Positions 33,370-40,604 of a DNA stretch of 64,000 nucleotides are shown one piece after another (within the stretch, counting starts at the first letter, position 1; each line of letters opens with the position of its first letter). Source of the stretch: JAIVJZ01 sp036386515 (GTDB taxonomy: Bacteria > Acidobacteriota > Blastocatellia > Pyrinomonadales > Pyrinomonadaceae); NCBI GenBank assembly GCA_036386515.1, contig DASVVO010000081.1:62001-126000 (forward strand), in the 5' to 3' direction. The position numbers were made by a program, and so were the translations under genes. Below the pieces are notes generated by a model. That model was not told where the DNA came from. It did not search any database and saw only the letters and a program-made list of their open reading frames with translations.

Positions 33370-33397
33370 AACTCGCTCGCTTGATCGGCGAACAAAT

Positions 33398-33440
33398 GAA
33401 GAGGCCGTCAACTCTTAAAGTTGACGGCCTCTTCGCTTTT
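33398..33440 (+). terminator. Intrinsic terminator after the S41 gene
   Basis: GAAGAGGCCGTCAACT (33398-33413) pairs perfectly with AGTTGACGGCCTCTTC (33419-33434) across a 5-nt loop, followed by GCTTTT. Confidence 0.85.
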
Positions 33441-33483
33441 ACTTGTCGCCGGGCGCGCTTCGGCGGCGGCTGCCATTTGTTTA

Positions 33484-34167
33484 TTACTCTCCGCCCGTCT
33501 GATCGTGCGGCGCATCGACGGGCTTGGATTCGGGCGAGCCTTTCTGGCGCAGCCAGATCGTCAGCAAGACCATCAGGCCGATGGAGAAAAACTCGCTCTG
33601 CCAGTTTTGCAGCGACTCGAACCAGAAGCGCGAAGTACCCATGTAGGCGAACGCGGAGACGTTCTGCGCCCCGCCGCCGCCGTGTGCTAATTGATCCTGA
33701 TTGTACTCGCCCGCGCCGCCCACGGCGTGTAGATAGAAGGTGAGAAAGAAGAGGATGAGAAACGTGAGGCCGAGCGAATTTTCGTAGAGCTTCAAGACGA
33801 AGCCGCCGCGCCGCACCGGCCACGGCGCATCCTTTTTGTCGCGCGCGCCGCGCGGGTCGCGGTCTACGGCCTCCTGCTTGTCGGGGTCTTTCGATTCGGC
33901 GGAGCCTTTCTGGTAGAGGAAGATCGTGAGCATGATGAAGACGTACATCTGGAGAAACTCGCTCTCCCAGTTCTCCATCGTCGCTTCGAGGAAGTGCGGC
34001 GTCGCGAGGTAGGCGGCGTAGCCGACGGCGGGCTGGCCGTGCTCCTGCTGTTCGTTGTTGTATTCGCGCTGCCCGACGACTGACTGGCCGACGATGAGCG
34101 TGAAGAAGAACAACATGAACAGCGCGAGCGATAGCCCGTTGTTGCGAAAAAATCGCGACATACCCAT
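33484..34167 (-). CDS. DUF6766-like membrane protein with internal duplication
   Basis: 227 aa made of two similar halves. Each has a helix (N-N-G-L-S-L-A-L-F-M-L-F-F-F-T-L-I / E-N-S-L-G-L-T-F-L-I-L-F-F-L-T-F), then N-W-E-S-E-F-L-Q-M or N-W-Q-S-E-F-F-S-I, a second helix, and a shared end (L-Y-Q-K-G-S-A-E-S-K / L-R-Q-K-G-S-P-E-S-K). Four transmembrane helices in total. This corresponds to a widespread uncharacterised membrane family; no function is known. Confidence 0.75.
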   Translation of the reverse strand: MGMSRFFRNNGLSLALFMLFFFTLIVGQSVVGQREYNNEQQEHGQPAVGYAAYLATPHFLEATMENWESEFLQMYVFIMLTIFLYQKGSAESKDPDKQEAVDRDPRGARDKKDAPWPVRRGGFVLKLYENSLGLTFLILFFLTFYLHAVGGAGEYNQDQLAHGGGGAQNVSAFAYMGTSRFWFESLQNWQSEFFSIGLMVLLTIWLRQKGSPESKPVDAPHDQTGGE

Positions 34168-34235
34168 CCTCCCGTAACAGTGAATGTTGATCCGGTTAGT
34201 TTAAACGCACGCGTCAACAGCGAAGGCTTATTCTC

Positions 34236-34895
34236 TTACTCTTGCTTCGCAAACTGCCGCGACTGCGGTTGCGCGTTCGGTTCTTCGCCCGCATCAGGCC
34301 GCTTTAGTTCATCGAAGTCGATCTCGGTCGAAGGCCGCGTGTCGGCCTTGAGCACGCGCCGCATGTGTTCGAGCGCGTGGCGGTTCTCTTCGGCGTCGGC
34401 GGAGGCGACGCAGTCGGAGGGAATGACGAGGTGGAAGTCGCGCATGTAGGCGTCGTTGGCGGTGAAGAGGACGCAGATGTCGCCGGTGAGTCCGGTGAGG
34501 ACGATGATTTTGACTTGCAGGTATTCGAGCAGCGTGTCGAGCGTGGTGGAGAAGAAGCCGGAGTGCTTGGGCTTGAGGACGAAATAGTCGTCCTCGTCCG
34601 GCTTGAGCAAGGAGGCGACGGGCTTGCCGCACACGTCTTCTTCGAGACAATGTTTGAGCAGCTTGTTGAAGTCCGACTGCCAACGCCCGAAGTTGTCGTT
34701 GACGTAGATGACGGGCACGCCCGCCGCCTTCGCACGCCGCTTCAGCGCGGCCAACTTCTCGGCCGCGGGCAGCGCATGTTTGAGTAGTTGCGCGCCGCTG
34801 CTGAATTCGAGGTCGTTGATCACGTCGATCAACACTAACGCCACTTCCGCCTTGTCGGGCACGTTCCCGTGGAGGTCTTCGTTTTTCGCCGGCAC
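34236..34895 (-). CDS. Isochorismatase-like cysteine hydrolase
   Basis: 219 aa with the Rossmann-like isochorismatase fold. The catalytic triad is visible: Asp in L-V-L-I-D-V-I-N-D (about 24), Lys in K-P-K-H-S-G-F-F (about 109) and Cys in L-T-G-D-I-C-V-L-F-T (about 141). Nicotinamidases, N-carbamoylsarcosine amidases and isochorismatases share these residues, so the substrate is open. The C-terminal 35 residues are polar. No partner gene suggests the pathway. Confidence 0.85.
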   Translation of the reverse strand: MPAKNEDLHGNVPDKAEVALVLIDVINDLEFSSGAQLLKHALPAAEKLAALKRRAKAAGVPVIYVNDNFGRWQSDFNKLLKHCLEEDVCGKPVASLLKPDEDDYFVLKPKHSGFFSTTLDTLLEYLQVKIIVLTGLTGDICVLFTANDAYMRDFHLVIPSDCVASADAEENRHALEHMRRVLKADTRPSTEIDFDELKRPDAGEEPNAQPQSRQFAKQE

Positions 34896-34996
34896 GCTTT
34901 CTTATCTCTCCCTGTTTGCACGTCGAATCAAATGGCCGTTGAGAGGTTCATATTAACCGAACCGCCGGCAAAAGGGGGAGAGAAAAAGATGCCGGT

Positions 34997-35098
34997 GGTC
35001 GGTTGTCCGTAGTCAGTTGTCAGTTGTTCAATCAAGTTTTCAGTAACTCACTTGACGACCATGAAACAACTGACCACTGACTACGGACGACGGACAGC
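34997..35098. repeat. Palindromic word-repeat element, GACAACT type
   Basis: The left arm has GTCGGTTGTCCGTAGTCAGT and TGTCAGTTGTTC (34997-35030). The right arm has AACAACTGACCACTGACTAC and GGACGACGGACAG (35064-35098). The spacer has TCAAGTTTTCAGTAACTCACTTGA. It ends 2 nt before the stop codon of the DUF1761 gene. Confidence 0.82.
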
Positions 35099-35099
35099 C

Positions 35100-35543
35100 T
35101 TACACGTAGGCGGGAGCTTTCGCCACGCTCCGCTTGCGCCAGGCGGCCAGCAGCGCGCCCATCGAGAGGAAGGCGACGAGATGGTAGGCGATGTTGATGA
35201 GGAAGAGGCCGAGCGGCCGAAACTCGAAGAAGACCGTGTTCAGGTTGGTCGTTACGATGAAGCCGAGCCAGAGCCACAACCCCGTCTTCGCTCCGGCGGC
35301 GGCCGTCTCCGCGTTCGTGTAGCGCACGAGGTGCGCGAGCACGTAGGCCGCGACGAGCGAGGCGAGGAATGCCAGCGCGAGTTGCGCGCCCGCTCCCTCG
35401 GCCTCGATGCGCGCGACTTGCTCCGGCGTCCAGCGCATGATCTCGATGAACTTGCGCCCGAACAGGAGCGGCGAATACCAGAGTCCGCCGAGCGCCCAGT
35501 AGAAAACCGCAGAGGCGGCCACCGCCGCGTAGTTGATCTTCAT
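35100..35543 (-). CDS. DUF1761 family membrane protein
   Basis: 147 aa with four transmembrane helices. The N-terminus N-Y-A-A-V-A-A-S-A-V-F-Y-W-A-L-G-G-L-W-Y-S-P-L-L-F-G is characteristic of DUF1761. I use the ATG at 35543, preceded by GGAGACAAATGCT, not the TTG five codons upstream. The function is unknown. Confidence 0.8.
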   Translation of the reverse strand: MKINYAAVAASAVFYWALGGLWYSPLLFGRKFIEIMRWTPEQVARIEAEGAGAQLALAFLASLVAAYVLAHLVRYTNAETAAAGAKTGLWLWLGFIVTTNLNTVFFEFRPLGLFLINIAYHLVAFLSMGALLAAWRKRSVAKAPAYV

Positions 35544-35581
35544 AGCATTTGTCTCCAAATTGAAGTCGGGTTTGAACTAGC

Positions 35582-35962
35582 TCACTTGGCTGACGGGTCG
35601 AACTGCATGATCCCGAAGAGGTTGCCTTCCGTGTCCTCGCAGTAGGCGATGTAGCCGATGCCCGGCACCGTGCCCTTCGGCATCACGACCTTGCCGCCGT
35701 GTTCCGTGATCTTCCGCGTGTAGTCGTCAACGGAAGGCACGTCGATGGTGTTGGTGGCGGAGGAAGTGGTCGGCAGCGGGTTGTCGGAGCGTTTCATCAG
35801 ACCGCCGTTAATGCCCGGCTGATTCCCGTCGCCCGTCTCCAGCAGCCAGTAACTTTGCGGCCCGTCCCACAGTTGCGTCTTCCACCCGAAAACCTCGTCG
35901 TAAAACTTCACGGCGCGTTCGGGGTCGTCCGCGCACAATTCGAAATGTATCACTCTCGGCAT
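35582..35962 (-). CDS. VOC superfamily (glyoxalase/bleomycin resistance-like) protein
   Basis: 126 aa. The ATG at 35962 follows AAGGAG; the open frame extends 65 codons upstream without support. Two beta-alpha-beta-beta-beta units: I-H-F-E-L-C-A-D-D-P-E-R-A-V-K-F-Y ... V-F-G-W, then I-D-V-P-S-V-D-D-Y ... I-A-Y-C-E-D-T-E-G-N-L-F-G-I-M-Q. The metal site typical of VOC enzymes (His at the start, Glu near the end) is partly present. The substrate is unknown. Confidence 0.82.
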   Translation of the reverse strand: MPRVIHFELCADDPERAVKFYDEVFGWKTQLWDGPQSYWLLETGDGNQPGINGGLMKRSDNPLPTTSSATNTIDVPSVDDYTRKITEHGGKVVMPKGTVPGIGYIAYCEDTEGNLFGIMQFDPSAK

Positions 35963-36429
35963 GTTCAATTTCTCCTTTTTCGTCCGGTAAGTTTTAGTCG
36001 ATGCGGAACTCCGCGCAACTTCGGTGTCGCGCGTTTCGCTTAAACGCGCCGCGCGCGACCTGTTGAGGACACGCGACGGCAAGATCGTGCGAGGTGATGA
36101 TGTTTGCACTTCGCGCCCCGGCGCGGCGACGCGCGAGGGCCGACGGTGTTGGCGCACTAGCCAAACCGGGAGCGAGGGTTCTTCGTTTGTGGCGAGGGTT
36201 GTGGCGCGACTATCGAAAGCGAGTCGCGTTCAGTCGGCGAAAAGCCGTGTCGGCTTCCGTTCGCCCGTTAAGTCCGGATCGTTAAAAGCGCGTGCCGGCC
36301 TGCGGGATAAAAAGAAAGGTGAGTTACCCCTTTGTTGATAACTCACCTTTCAACGCGCCCTGTGTTCGTTCTCCACCCGAAGGATGGTTCGGATGATCTG
36401 TAAACTCGCCCGACGGGCGCAAATTGGCG
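35963..36429. other. Gene-free stretch
   Basis: About 470 nt. I find no supported coding region (plus-strand frames here lack binding sites and family patterns). It contains the minus-strand terminator below; the rest shows nothing recognisable. Confidence 0.5.
36309..36351 (-). terminator. Intrinsic terminator of the rad52-like operon
   Basis: On the minus strand, GAAAGGTGAGTTA pairs perfectly with TAACTCACCTTTC (36339-36351 with 36314-36326), followed by TTTTTATCCC. It lies 79 nt after the stop at 36430. Confidence 0.8.
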
Positions 36430-36969
36430 TCAGTGAGCGGCGAGCCACTCGTTGAACACCGCCGACTCTTCCTGTTTGCCGCTCCAACGGGCGCGATTCT
36501 TGCCCGTCAGCGCGAGCACCATGGCCTGGTGCTGCCCGGCGCGGTCGCCGAGCCGTTCGAAGTAGTTATAGAGACGGTCGATCTTCTGCACCGACTCGCG
36601 CGCCGCTTCCACGGTCTTGAACGAGAGCACGTTGCGGAAGAAGCGCGTGTAGACGTTCTGCTCGCGCCCCGTCGTCGTGTAGAGATCGAAGTAGCCGGAC
36701 AGCCGCCCGGCGGACTGCAACACCTGCGCGACGTAGGAGGGGCGCGCGCCGACTTGTCTGACGATCCGCGCGATGTCCGTCGTGCCCGCTTCGTAGAGCG
36801 CGAGAATCTGTTCTTTCTTCGTGCGCGCTTCGGCGTCGTGCTCGACGCCCGCTGCCTCCGCGCCTTCACTCTCGACGACGGTTGCCGCGGCTTTCTCCTC
36901 GTGCGTCGCCCCGGCGTATTCGAGTTCGAACGTCAACGGCGGTTCCTGAATCAGTTCTTCTGTCGTCAT
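36430..36969 (-). CDS. Hypothetical protein with helix-turn-helix-like segment, in the rad52-like operon
   Basis: 179 aa, not recognised. Residues about 50-90 (T-K-K-E-Q-I-L-A-L-Y-E-A-G-T-T-D-I-A-R-I ... R-P-S-Y-V-A-Q-V-L-Q-S-A-G) look like a sequence-specific HTH of the kind found before resolvase or terminase domains. A helical, aromatic-rich region follows (G-Y-F-D-L-Y ... F-F-R-N-V-L-S-F-K-T ... L-Y-N-Y-F-E-R-L). The ATG at 36969 follows AAGAGG. It is last in a three-gene operon with the Rad52-family protein and should share its regulation; it may bind DNA. Confidence 0.65.
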   Translation of the reverse strand: MTTEELIQEPPLTFELEYAGATHEEKAAATVVESEGAEAAGVEHDAEARTKKEQILALYEAGTTDIARIVRQVGARPSYVAQVLQSAGRLSGYFDLYTTTGREQNVYTRFFRNVLSFKTVEAARESVQKIDRLYNYFERLGDRAGQHQAMVLALTGKNRARWSGKQEESAVFNEWLAAH

Positions 36970-37064
36970 CGTCAACCTCTTACTTCCCGGAACCGTGGCG
37001 CGCGGGGCAGGTTCGATTACTCGTTGCCGCCCCGCCGCTTCTCGGCTCCCCTTGGGTTATGCGT

Positions 37065-38366
37065 TTAGCTCGCGCGGCGCATCGGCTGTTGCTGCTGCTC
37101 CGCAGCACCGCCCTGCAAGTTCTTCAAGTGGTCGATGAAGGATGATGCGGCCTTCTTCGACAACTCTTCCGTGCGGCAGCGCAAGACGGCCTGGCACTCC
37201 TCTTCGACCTCCACGTTCGCCTCGCGGGCGAGCGCGCGGATCATGCCGAGTTGCTTCGGCGTCACGAGGTCGCCCATGGACTTCGCCAGCGGGTCGCGCG
37301 GGAACTCGTGCTGCGGCGCGGAACCCGTCTGCTCGATCACTTCCGACTCGCGCTGGTACAACTCGCGCCCGATGCCGAACTTGATGGCCGCGCGCTTCAG
37401 AGCGTCGTGCTCGGCCTTCTTGATGCCGGTTTCGTTGTCGGCCGTGCCGGTGCCGATGCCTTCGCGCGTCACGCCGTCAATCGAGATGGCGACCGTGACG
37501 GCGACCATGTCGCCGATCTGCACGATGCCGCGCACGGAGTGCGACCAGGTGGGCGCGACGCGGTCGAGAAAGTCGGCGACCATGTGCCACTCGACGTATT
37601 CGACCATGTGCGTGTTGCCGTTGCGGTCGCGCCAGCCCTCGCGCGTTTTGATGAACTTCGGATCGATCGGCTGTCGCAGCGTGCGCAGCGTGTTCGTGAA
37701 AGCGAGCGGCACGACCGGCGCGCTCAAAGCGGCGTGTTCTTCCGCGGTGACGAAGTCCAGATCGTCTTCCGGCTCGCTCACGGCGGTTGCTTGTCTCTTA
37801 CTCATCTCTTCTTGCTCCTCTTCCTGTTTGTGATCCGCAAGCGAACTCACCGGCGGGGCAAACGCGGTGGCGGCGATAGTTTCGCCGCCCGCGTCCGCCG
37901 TCTCCGGCTCATCCTGCTCCCGTCCGAAACGCGTCGCCGTCGTGGTGTCGGCCTGCGGGGCTTCCGCCGGGCGCGCGCGCTTCTCGGATGCGGTCGAGTT
38001 AGTGTTGGGCGTCTCCGCCGTTTCCGTGGCCGCCACGCGTGCGGCGGCGGTCTGCGGCGGCTGTTTCGTCACAGCCTCCGAATTTTTAGCGAGCAGCGAG
38101 TGCTTGACGGCGAGGACGTGCTCACAGCGAAACGTCGGGTCTTCCACCGACTGCTCTTCAAATTCCAGACAAGAGCAACGCACTTTGCCCGCGTCGTCGC
38201 GCCAGACTTCGTAGCTGCTGCGCTTGCCGCGCAGGGACGGCGTCGTCACGCGGAAGCGGTCGCCCTCGCGCGTCACCAGACCCATCGCCGCGATGCCCTG
38301 CGCGCGTTTGTCGCGCATGATCGCCTTCTTGTCGGTCGTCGTGTTGGTCGCGGTTGCTGTTGTCAT
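37065..38366 (-). CDS. SWIM zinc finger-Rad52/Rad22 family fusion, DNA annealing protein
   Basis: 433 aa. Residues 50-90 hold a SWIM-type zinc finger: C64-S-C66, then C81-E-H83 after 14 residues. Residues about 100-205 are a Thr/Glu/Ala-rich linker. About 220-345 form the Rad52/22 domain (R-Q-P-I-D-P-K-F-I-K-T-R ... V-E-Y-V-E-W-H-M-V-A-D-F-L-D-R-V-A-P ... A-I-K-F-G-I-G-R-E-L-Y). Rad52-fold proteins, including phage annealases and deinococcal DdrA, bind ssDNA ends and anneal strands. The C-terminal part (P-K-Q-L-G-M-I-R-A-L ... S-K-K-A-A-S-S-F-I-D-H-L) resembles the C-terminal helical tail seen on phage/plasmid ssDNA proteins. The operon starts at a promoter with a palindromic operator. Confidence 0.85.
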   Translation of the reverse strand: MTTATATNTTTDKKAIMRDKRAQGIAAMGLVTREGDRFRVTTPSLRGKRSSYEVWRDDAGKVRCSCLEFEEQSVEDPTFRCEHVLAVKHSLLAKNSEAVTKQPPQTAAARVAATETAETPNTNSTASEKRARPAEAPQADTTTATRFGREQDEPETADAGGETIAATAFAPPVSSLADHKQEEEQEEMSKRQATAVSEPEDDLDFVTAEEHAALSAPVVPLAFTNTLRTLRQPIDPKFIKTREGWRDRNGNTHMVEYVEWHMVADFLDRVAPTWSHSVRGIVQIGDMVAVTVAISIDGVTREGIGTGTADNETGIKKAEHDALKRAAIKFGIGRELYQRESEVIEQTGSAPQHEFPRDPLAKSMGDLVTPKQLGMIRALAREANVEVEEECQAVLRCRTEELSKKAASSFIDHLKNLQGGAAEQQQQPMRRAS

Positions 38367-38410
38367 GGCTCTATAACTCCTTCAAAATTCCTGTCCCACT
38401 CCTGTCACAC

Positions 38411-38614
38411 TTAAGCCGCCCGCTCGATGGGCATTTCGCTCACCGTCGGCTGCGCCTGCTTCGGGGGCTGCACGGGGTTCATCGCCCCGGCGGCGCGCTC
38501 CGTCAGACGGCGTTCGAGGTCAACGATGCGCGCTTCCAATTCCTCCACGCGCCGACCCTGCCGGTGTACCGTCTTGAACAAGCCGTCGAATGTTTCCCAG
38601 ATGTGATCGCTCAT
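38411..38614 (-). CDS. Small coiled-coil protein, first gene of the rad52-like operon
   Basis: 67 aa. The ATG at 38614 follows GAGAGGGTGAA; the longer open frame reaches into the operator and promoter and is not used. Residues 15-40 (H-R-Q-G-R-R-V-E-E-L-E-A-R-I-V-D-L-E-R-R-L) form a short coiled coil, then a Pro/Gln-rich tail. No family was recognised. It lies 44 nt before the Rad52-family gene. Confidence 0.65.
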   Translation of the reverse strand: MSDHIWETFDGLFKTVHRQGRRVEELEARIVDLERRLTERAAGAMNPVQPPKQAQPTVSEMPIERAA

Positions 38615-38646
38615 TTCACCCTCTCGCTGTTCGTCGCTGCCACAGA

Positions 38647-38676
38647 GTTTGAAACTCTCTGTTTCATACGTGAAAC
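38647..38676. promoter_or_regulatory. Palindromic operator region between the rad52-like operon and the XRE gene
   Basis: GTTTCATACGTGAAAC (38661-38676; 6-bp half-sites GTTTCA/TGAAAC) and, 5 nt away, GTTTGAAAC (38647-38655). The larger palindrome directly follows the -10 box of the minus-strand promoter, where a bound repressor would block transcription. The divergent XRE protein is the obvious candidate ligand. Confidence 0.7.
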
Positions 38677-38705
38677 AGTGTACCATGAGACATATTTTGT
38701 TGCAA
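38677..38705 (-). promoter_or_regulatory. Promoter of the rad52-like operon
   Basis: On the minus strand, TTGCAA (38705-38700), a 17-nt spacer and TACACT (38682-38677), immediately followed by the palindromic operator. Confidence 0.65.
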
Positions 38706-38720
38706 GCATAAAACAAGGTC

Positions 38721-38749
38721 TTGCGTCTGGGATTTTACTGTGATATGTT
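38721..38749 (+). promoter_or_regulatory. Promoter of the XRE regulator gene
   Basis: TTGCGT (38721-38726), a 17-nt spacer and TATGTT (38744-38749) with TGA before the -10 box (extended -10). Confidence 0.6.
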
Positions 38750-38820
38750 CTGGGCTTAAGAGGAGGGGCGTGTGCTCGCTCTTACAGAGGCGGGGAACAC
38801 GCTAGAAGGAGGCCAAAAAT

Positions 38821-39255
38821 ATGGCAGAAGCAGGAAAAAGTTTAGTAAATACGGTGGAACTGGGGCGAGCTATTCGCCGCAAACGCGAGGAAGCGGGCTT
38901 GAGCCTGCGCGACGTGGCGACTGAAACGCAGGTTTCGGCCTCGACGCTCTCGCGCATCGAAAACGGCACGGGCAAACCCGACGCCGACAACATCGCGCGT
39001 CTCACCGCGTGGCTCGACATGCCGATGGAGCGCATCATGAGCGGCCGCCAGCCCGACGCCGGCGGCAACGACCCGGCCAAGGCCGTCGTCTACTTCCCGC
39101 ACGAAGCGACGCCCGACATCGTCGAAGCGCACCTGCGCGCCGACCGCAACCTCTCGGCCGAAACCGCCAAAGCCCTCTCCGAACTCTTCCGCGTCGCCTA
39201 CGCCCAGTTCAGCCACCCCGGCGAAGACCCGCGCACGCGCAACAAGCGGAAGTAA
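38821..39255 (+). CDS. XRE family transcriptional regulator
   Basis: 144 aa. AGAAGGAGG precedes the ATG. The Cro/C1-type HTH covers about 13-70 (L-G-R-A-I-R-R-K-R-E-E-A-G-L-S-L-R-D-V-A ... V-S-A-S-T-L-S-R-I-E-N-G). The C-terminal half (D-I-V-E-A-H-L-R-A-D-R-N-L-S ... L-S-E-L-F-R-V-A-Y-A-Q-F) is the short helical segment common in XRE repressors whose partner is an ImmA/IrrE-type protease. It is divergent from the rad52-like operon and an ImmA/IrrE-like gene lies about 1.4 kb downstream, so it is probably the repressor of that operon and of itself. A strong terminator follows. Confidence 0.85.
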   Translation: MAEAGKSLVNTVELGRAIRRKREEAGLSLRDVATETQVSASTLSRIENGTGKPDADNIARLTAWLDMPMERIMSGRQPDAGGNDPAKAVVYFPHEATPDIVEAHLRADRNLSAETAKALSELFRVAYAQFSHPGEDPRTRNKRK

Positions 39256-39282
39256 CCGGCAAGCTCAGTTCTCAAGTTTATC

Positions 39283-39320
39283 AGGCGCGCAACTCACTAG
39301 AGTTGCGCGCCTATTCGTTT
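39283..39320 (+). terminator. Intrinsic terminator after the XRE gene
   Basis: AGGCGCGCAACTC (39283-39295) pairs perfectly with GAGTTGCGCGCCT (39300-39312) across a 4-nt loop, then ATTCGTTTT. Confidence 0.85.
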
Positions 39321-39353
39321 TAATACAATTTACAGCGTAGATTCAGCGTCACA

Positions 39354-39377
39354 AAGTGACAGGTAAGCAGGTATAAT
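39354..39377 (+). promoter_or_regulatory. Promoter-like motif before the first HicB-like gene
   Basis: AGTGACAGGTAAGCAGGTAT then AAT. The same pattern (AGTG, 3 nt, GGTAAG, 2 nt, GGTATAATC) stands before the second HicB-like gene at 40372. TATAAT is a perfect -10 box (39372-39377); the -35 region is not canonical. Confidence 0.5.
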
Positions 39378-39427
39378 CGAATCTTCAAGAAATGCCTGGT
39401 GCCGATATACACTTTAGAGAGGCTGTT

Positions 39428-39700
39428 ATGAGCATACAATTTATCTTGAGCGAATATTTAGATTCGGCGATAGCGGGGGCGGAGTATGACAAATTGGAGG
39501 ATGGCAGTTTTTCCGGTCGAATCGCGGCGTGTACGGGCGTGGTGTCTTTCGGTGCGACGTTGAGAGAATGCGAGGAAGAGTTGCGTTCCACCCTGGAAGA
39601 TTGGTTATGGCTGGGATTGAAGTTGGGGCATGAGCTTCCGGTGATTGACGGGATAGACTTGAACAGGGAGCCAGTCTATGAGTCGCTGGAATCCGTGTAA
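39428..39700 (+). CDS. HicB-like (type II antitoxin family) protein
   Basis: 90 aa. The ATG at 39428 follows GAGAGGCTG. The fold pattern is the HicB partial RNase H-like domain: Y-D-K-L-E-D-G-S-F-S-G-R-I-A-A-C-T-G-V-V-S-F-G-A-T-L-R-E-C-E-E-E-L-R-S-T-L-E-D-W (strand-strand-helix), with G-x-x-x-S-F-G-A-T as the diagnostic turn. No HicA toxin gene follows. After the stop the same frame continues with 22 codons of unknown meaning. The sequence is AT-richer than its surroundings. Confidence 0.75.
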   Translation: MSIQFILSEYLDSAIAGAEYDKLEDGSFSGRIAACTGVVSFGATLRECEEELRSTLEDWLWLGLKLGHELPVIDGIDLNREPVYESLESV

Positions 39701-39769
39701 GCGTTGCGCGAAGTCGAAGTCATCACCGGTCGTCAGATAACAGCCAAGGAATGGGATAAGTTGTCCTGA
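39701..39769 (+). pseudogene. Possible gene remnant after the HicB-like gene
   Basis: The frame after the stop at 39698-39700 reads A-L-R-E-V-E-V-I-T-G-R-Q-I-T-A-K-E-W-D-K-L-S and then stops. It is polar, protein-like and in the same frame. It could be a former C-terminal part of the HicB-like protein split by a nonsense change, or the tail of a deleted gene. Confidence 0.3.
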
Positions 39770-39797
39770 TAGCGGCTGGCGCAAGGGCGGAAACGTC

Positions 39798-40364
39798 ATG
39801 TCTACTCAACCTAAAACGTTATTGACCCCGGAGGAATATCTCGCCGCCGAGCGAAAGGCCGAGACGCGGAGCGAGTATTTCGCGGGGGAAGTGTTTGCGA
39901 TGGTGGGCGCGAGTAAGCGACATAATCTGATTGCGGCGAACATCATCCGCGTGCTGGGTAATCAGTTGCTTGAGCGTCCGTGCAATGTTTATCCGAGCGA
40001 TATGCGTGTGAAGGTGAGTGCGACGGGGAAGTACACGTATCCCGATGTCGTGGTGGCGTGTGAGCCGGAGTTGTTTGATGATGCGGAGAATGACACGCTG
40101 CTTAATCCGGTGGTGATTGTCGAAGTTTTGTCGGCTTCGACGGAAGCCTACGACCGTGGGAAGAAGTTTGAGCAGTACCAGCAGATCGCGTCGCTGACGG
40201 AATACATTCTCGTCGCTCAAGAGCCGTACCGGATCGAGCAGTACGTGAGGCAGAGCGACAAGGAATGGCGATACTCGGAATATCACGATGAGGGAGACGT
40301 GATAAGGATTGGCGTCATCGGCTGTGAGATTGCCTTGAAGGACGTGTATGCCAAAGTTACGTAA
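39798..40364 (+). CDS. Uma2 family (DUF820) endonuclease-like protein
   Basis: 188 aa with the Uma2 pattern: L-T-P-E-E-Y-L-A-A-E-R-K-A-E-T-R-S-E-Y-F at the N-terminus, and the PD-(D/E)XK core Y-P-D-V-V-V (about 91), V-E-V-L-S (about 113) and D-R-G-K-K (about 122). The family is abundant in cyanobacteria and Chloroflexi and its biological role is unclear. The DNA is less GC-rich than neighbouring genes (CGTGTGAAGG, GTGATTGTCG style codons), which suggests recent acquisition. Confidence 0.88.
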   Translation: MSTQPKTLLTPEEYLAAERKAETRSEYFAGEVFAMVGASKRHNLIAANIIRVLGNQLLERPCNVYPSDMRVKVSATGKYTYPDVVVACEPELFDDAENDTLLNPVVIVEVLSASTEAYDRGKKFEQYQQIASLTEYILVAQEPYRIEQYVRQSDKEWRYSEYHDEGDVIRIGVIGCEIALKDVYAKVT

Positions 40365-40371
40365 AGCGCGG

Positions 40372-40395
40372 AAGTGGTTGGTAAGTGGGTATAAT
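40372..40395 (+). promoter_or_regulatory. Promoter-like motif before the second HicB-like gene
   Basis: AGTGGTTGGTAAGTGGGTAT then AAT, closely matching 39354-39377. TATAAT at 40390-40395. Confidence 0.5.
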
Positions 40396-40427
40396 CAACA
40401 GCGGAACTTACTCGATGGAGGCGGCGC

Positions 40428-40604
40428 ATGAAATATCGTGTGTTGATTGAGACGGACGAGGATGGAGTGTTCGTGGCGGAAGTGCCGTCGCTGCCGGGCT
40501 GTGTGTCTCAGGGGGCGACGAGGGAAGAGTCGCTCGTGAATATCAAAGAGGCGATTGCGGTTTATGTAGAGAGCCTTGAAGCGCATGGCGAGGCTGTGTT
40601 GTGA
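40428..40604 (+). CDS. Small HicB-like antitoxin
   Basis: 58 aa. ATGGAGG precedes the ATG. The sequence K-Y-R-V-L-I-E-T-D-E-D-G-V-F-V-A-E-V-P-S-L-P-G-C-V-S-Q-G-A-T-R-E-E-S-L-V-N-I-K-E-A-I is the HicB core: the P-x-L-P-G-C motif and G-A-T/x-x-E-A helix. It has no DNA-binding tail. Antitoxins of this size normally overlap a downstream hicA; here only a short remnant follows. Confidence 0.85.
   Translation: MKYRVLIETDEDGVFVAEVPSLPGCVSQGATREESLVNIKEAIAVYVESLEAHGEAVL

Noticed and set aside
36024..36338. A 104-codon plus-strand frame in the gene-free stretch
   Set aside because: It has no ribosome-binding site, the composition resembles random GC-rich sequence, and it runs into the terminator hairpin.
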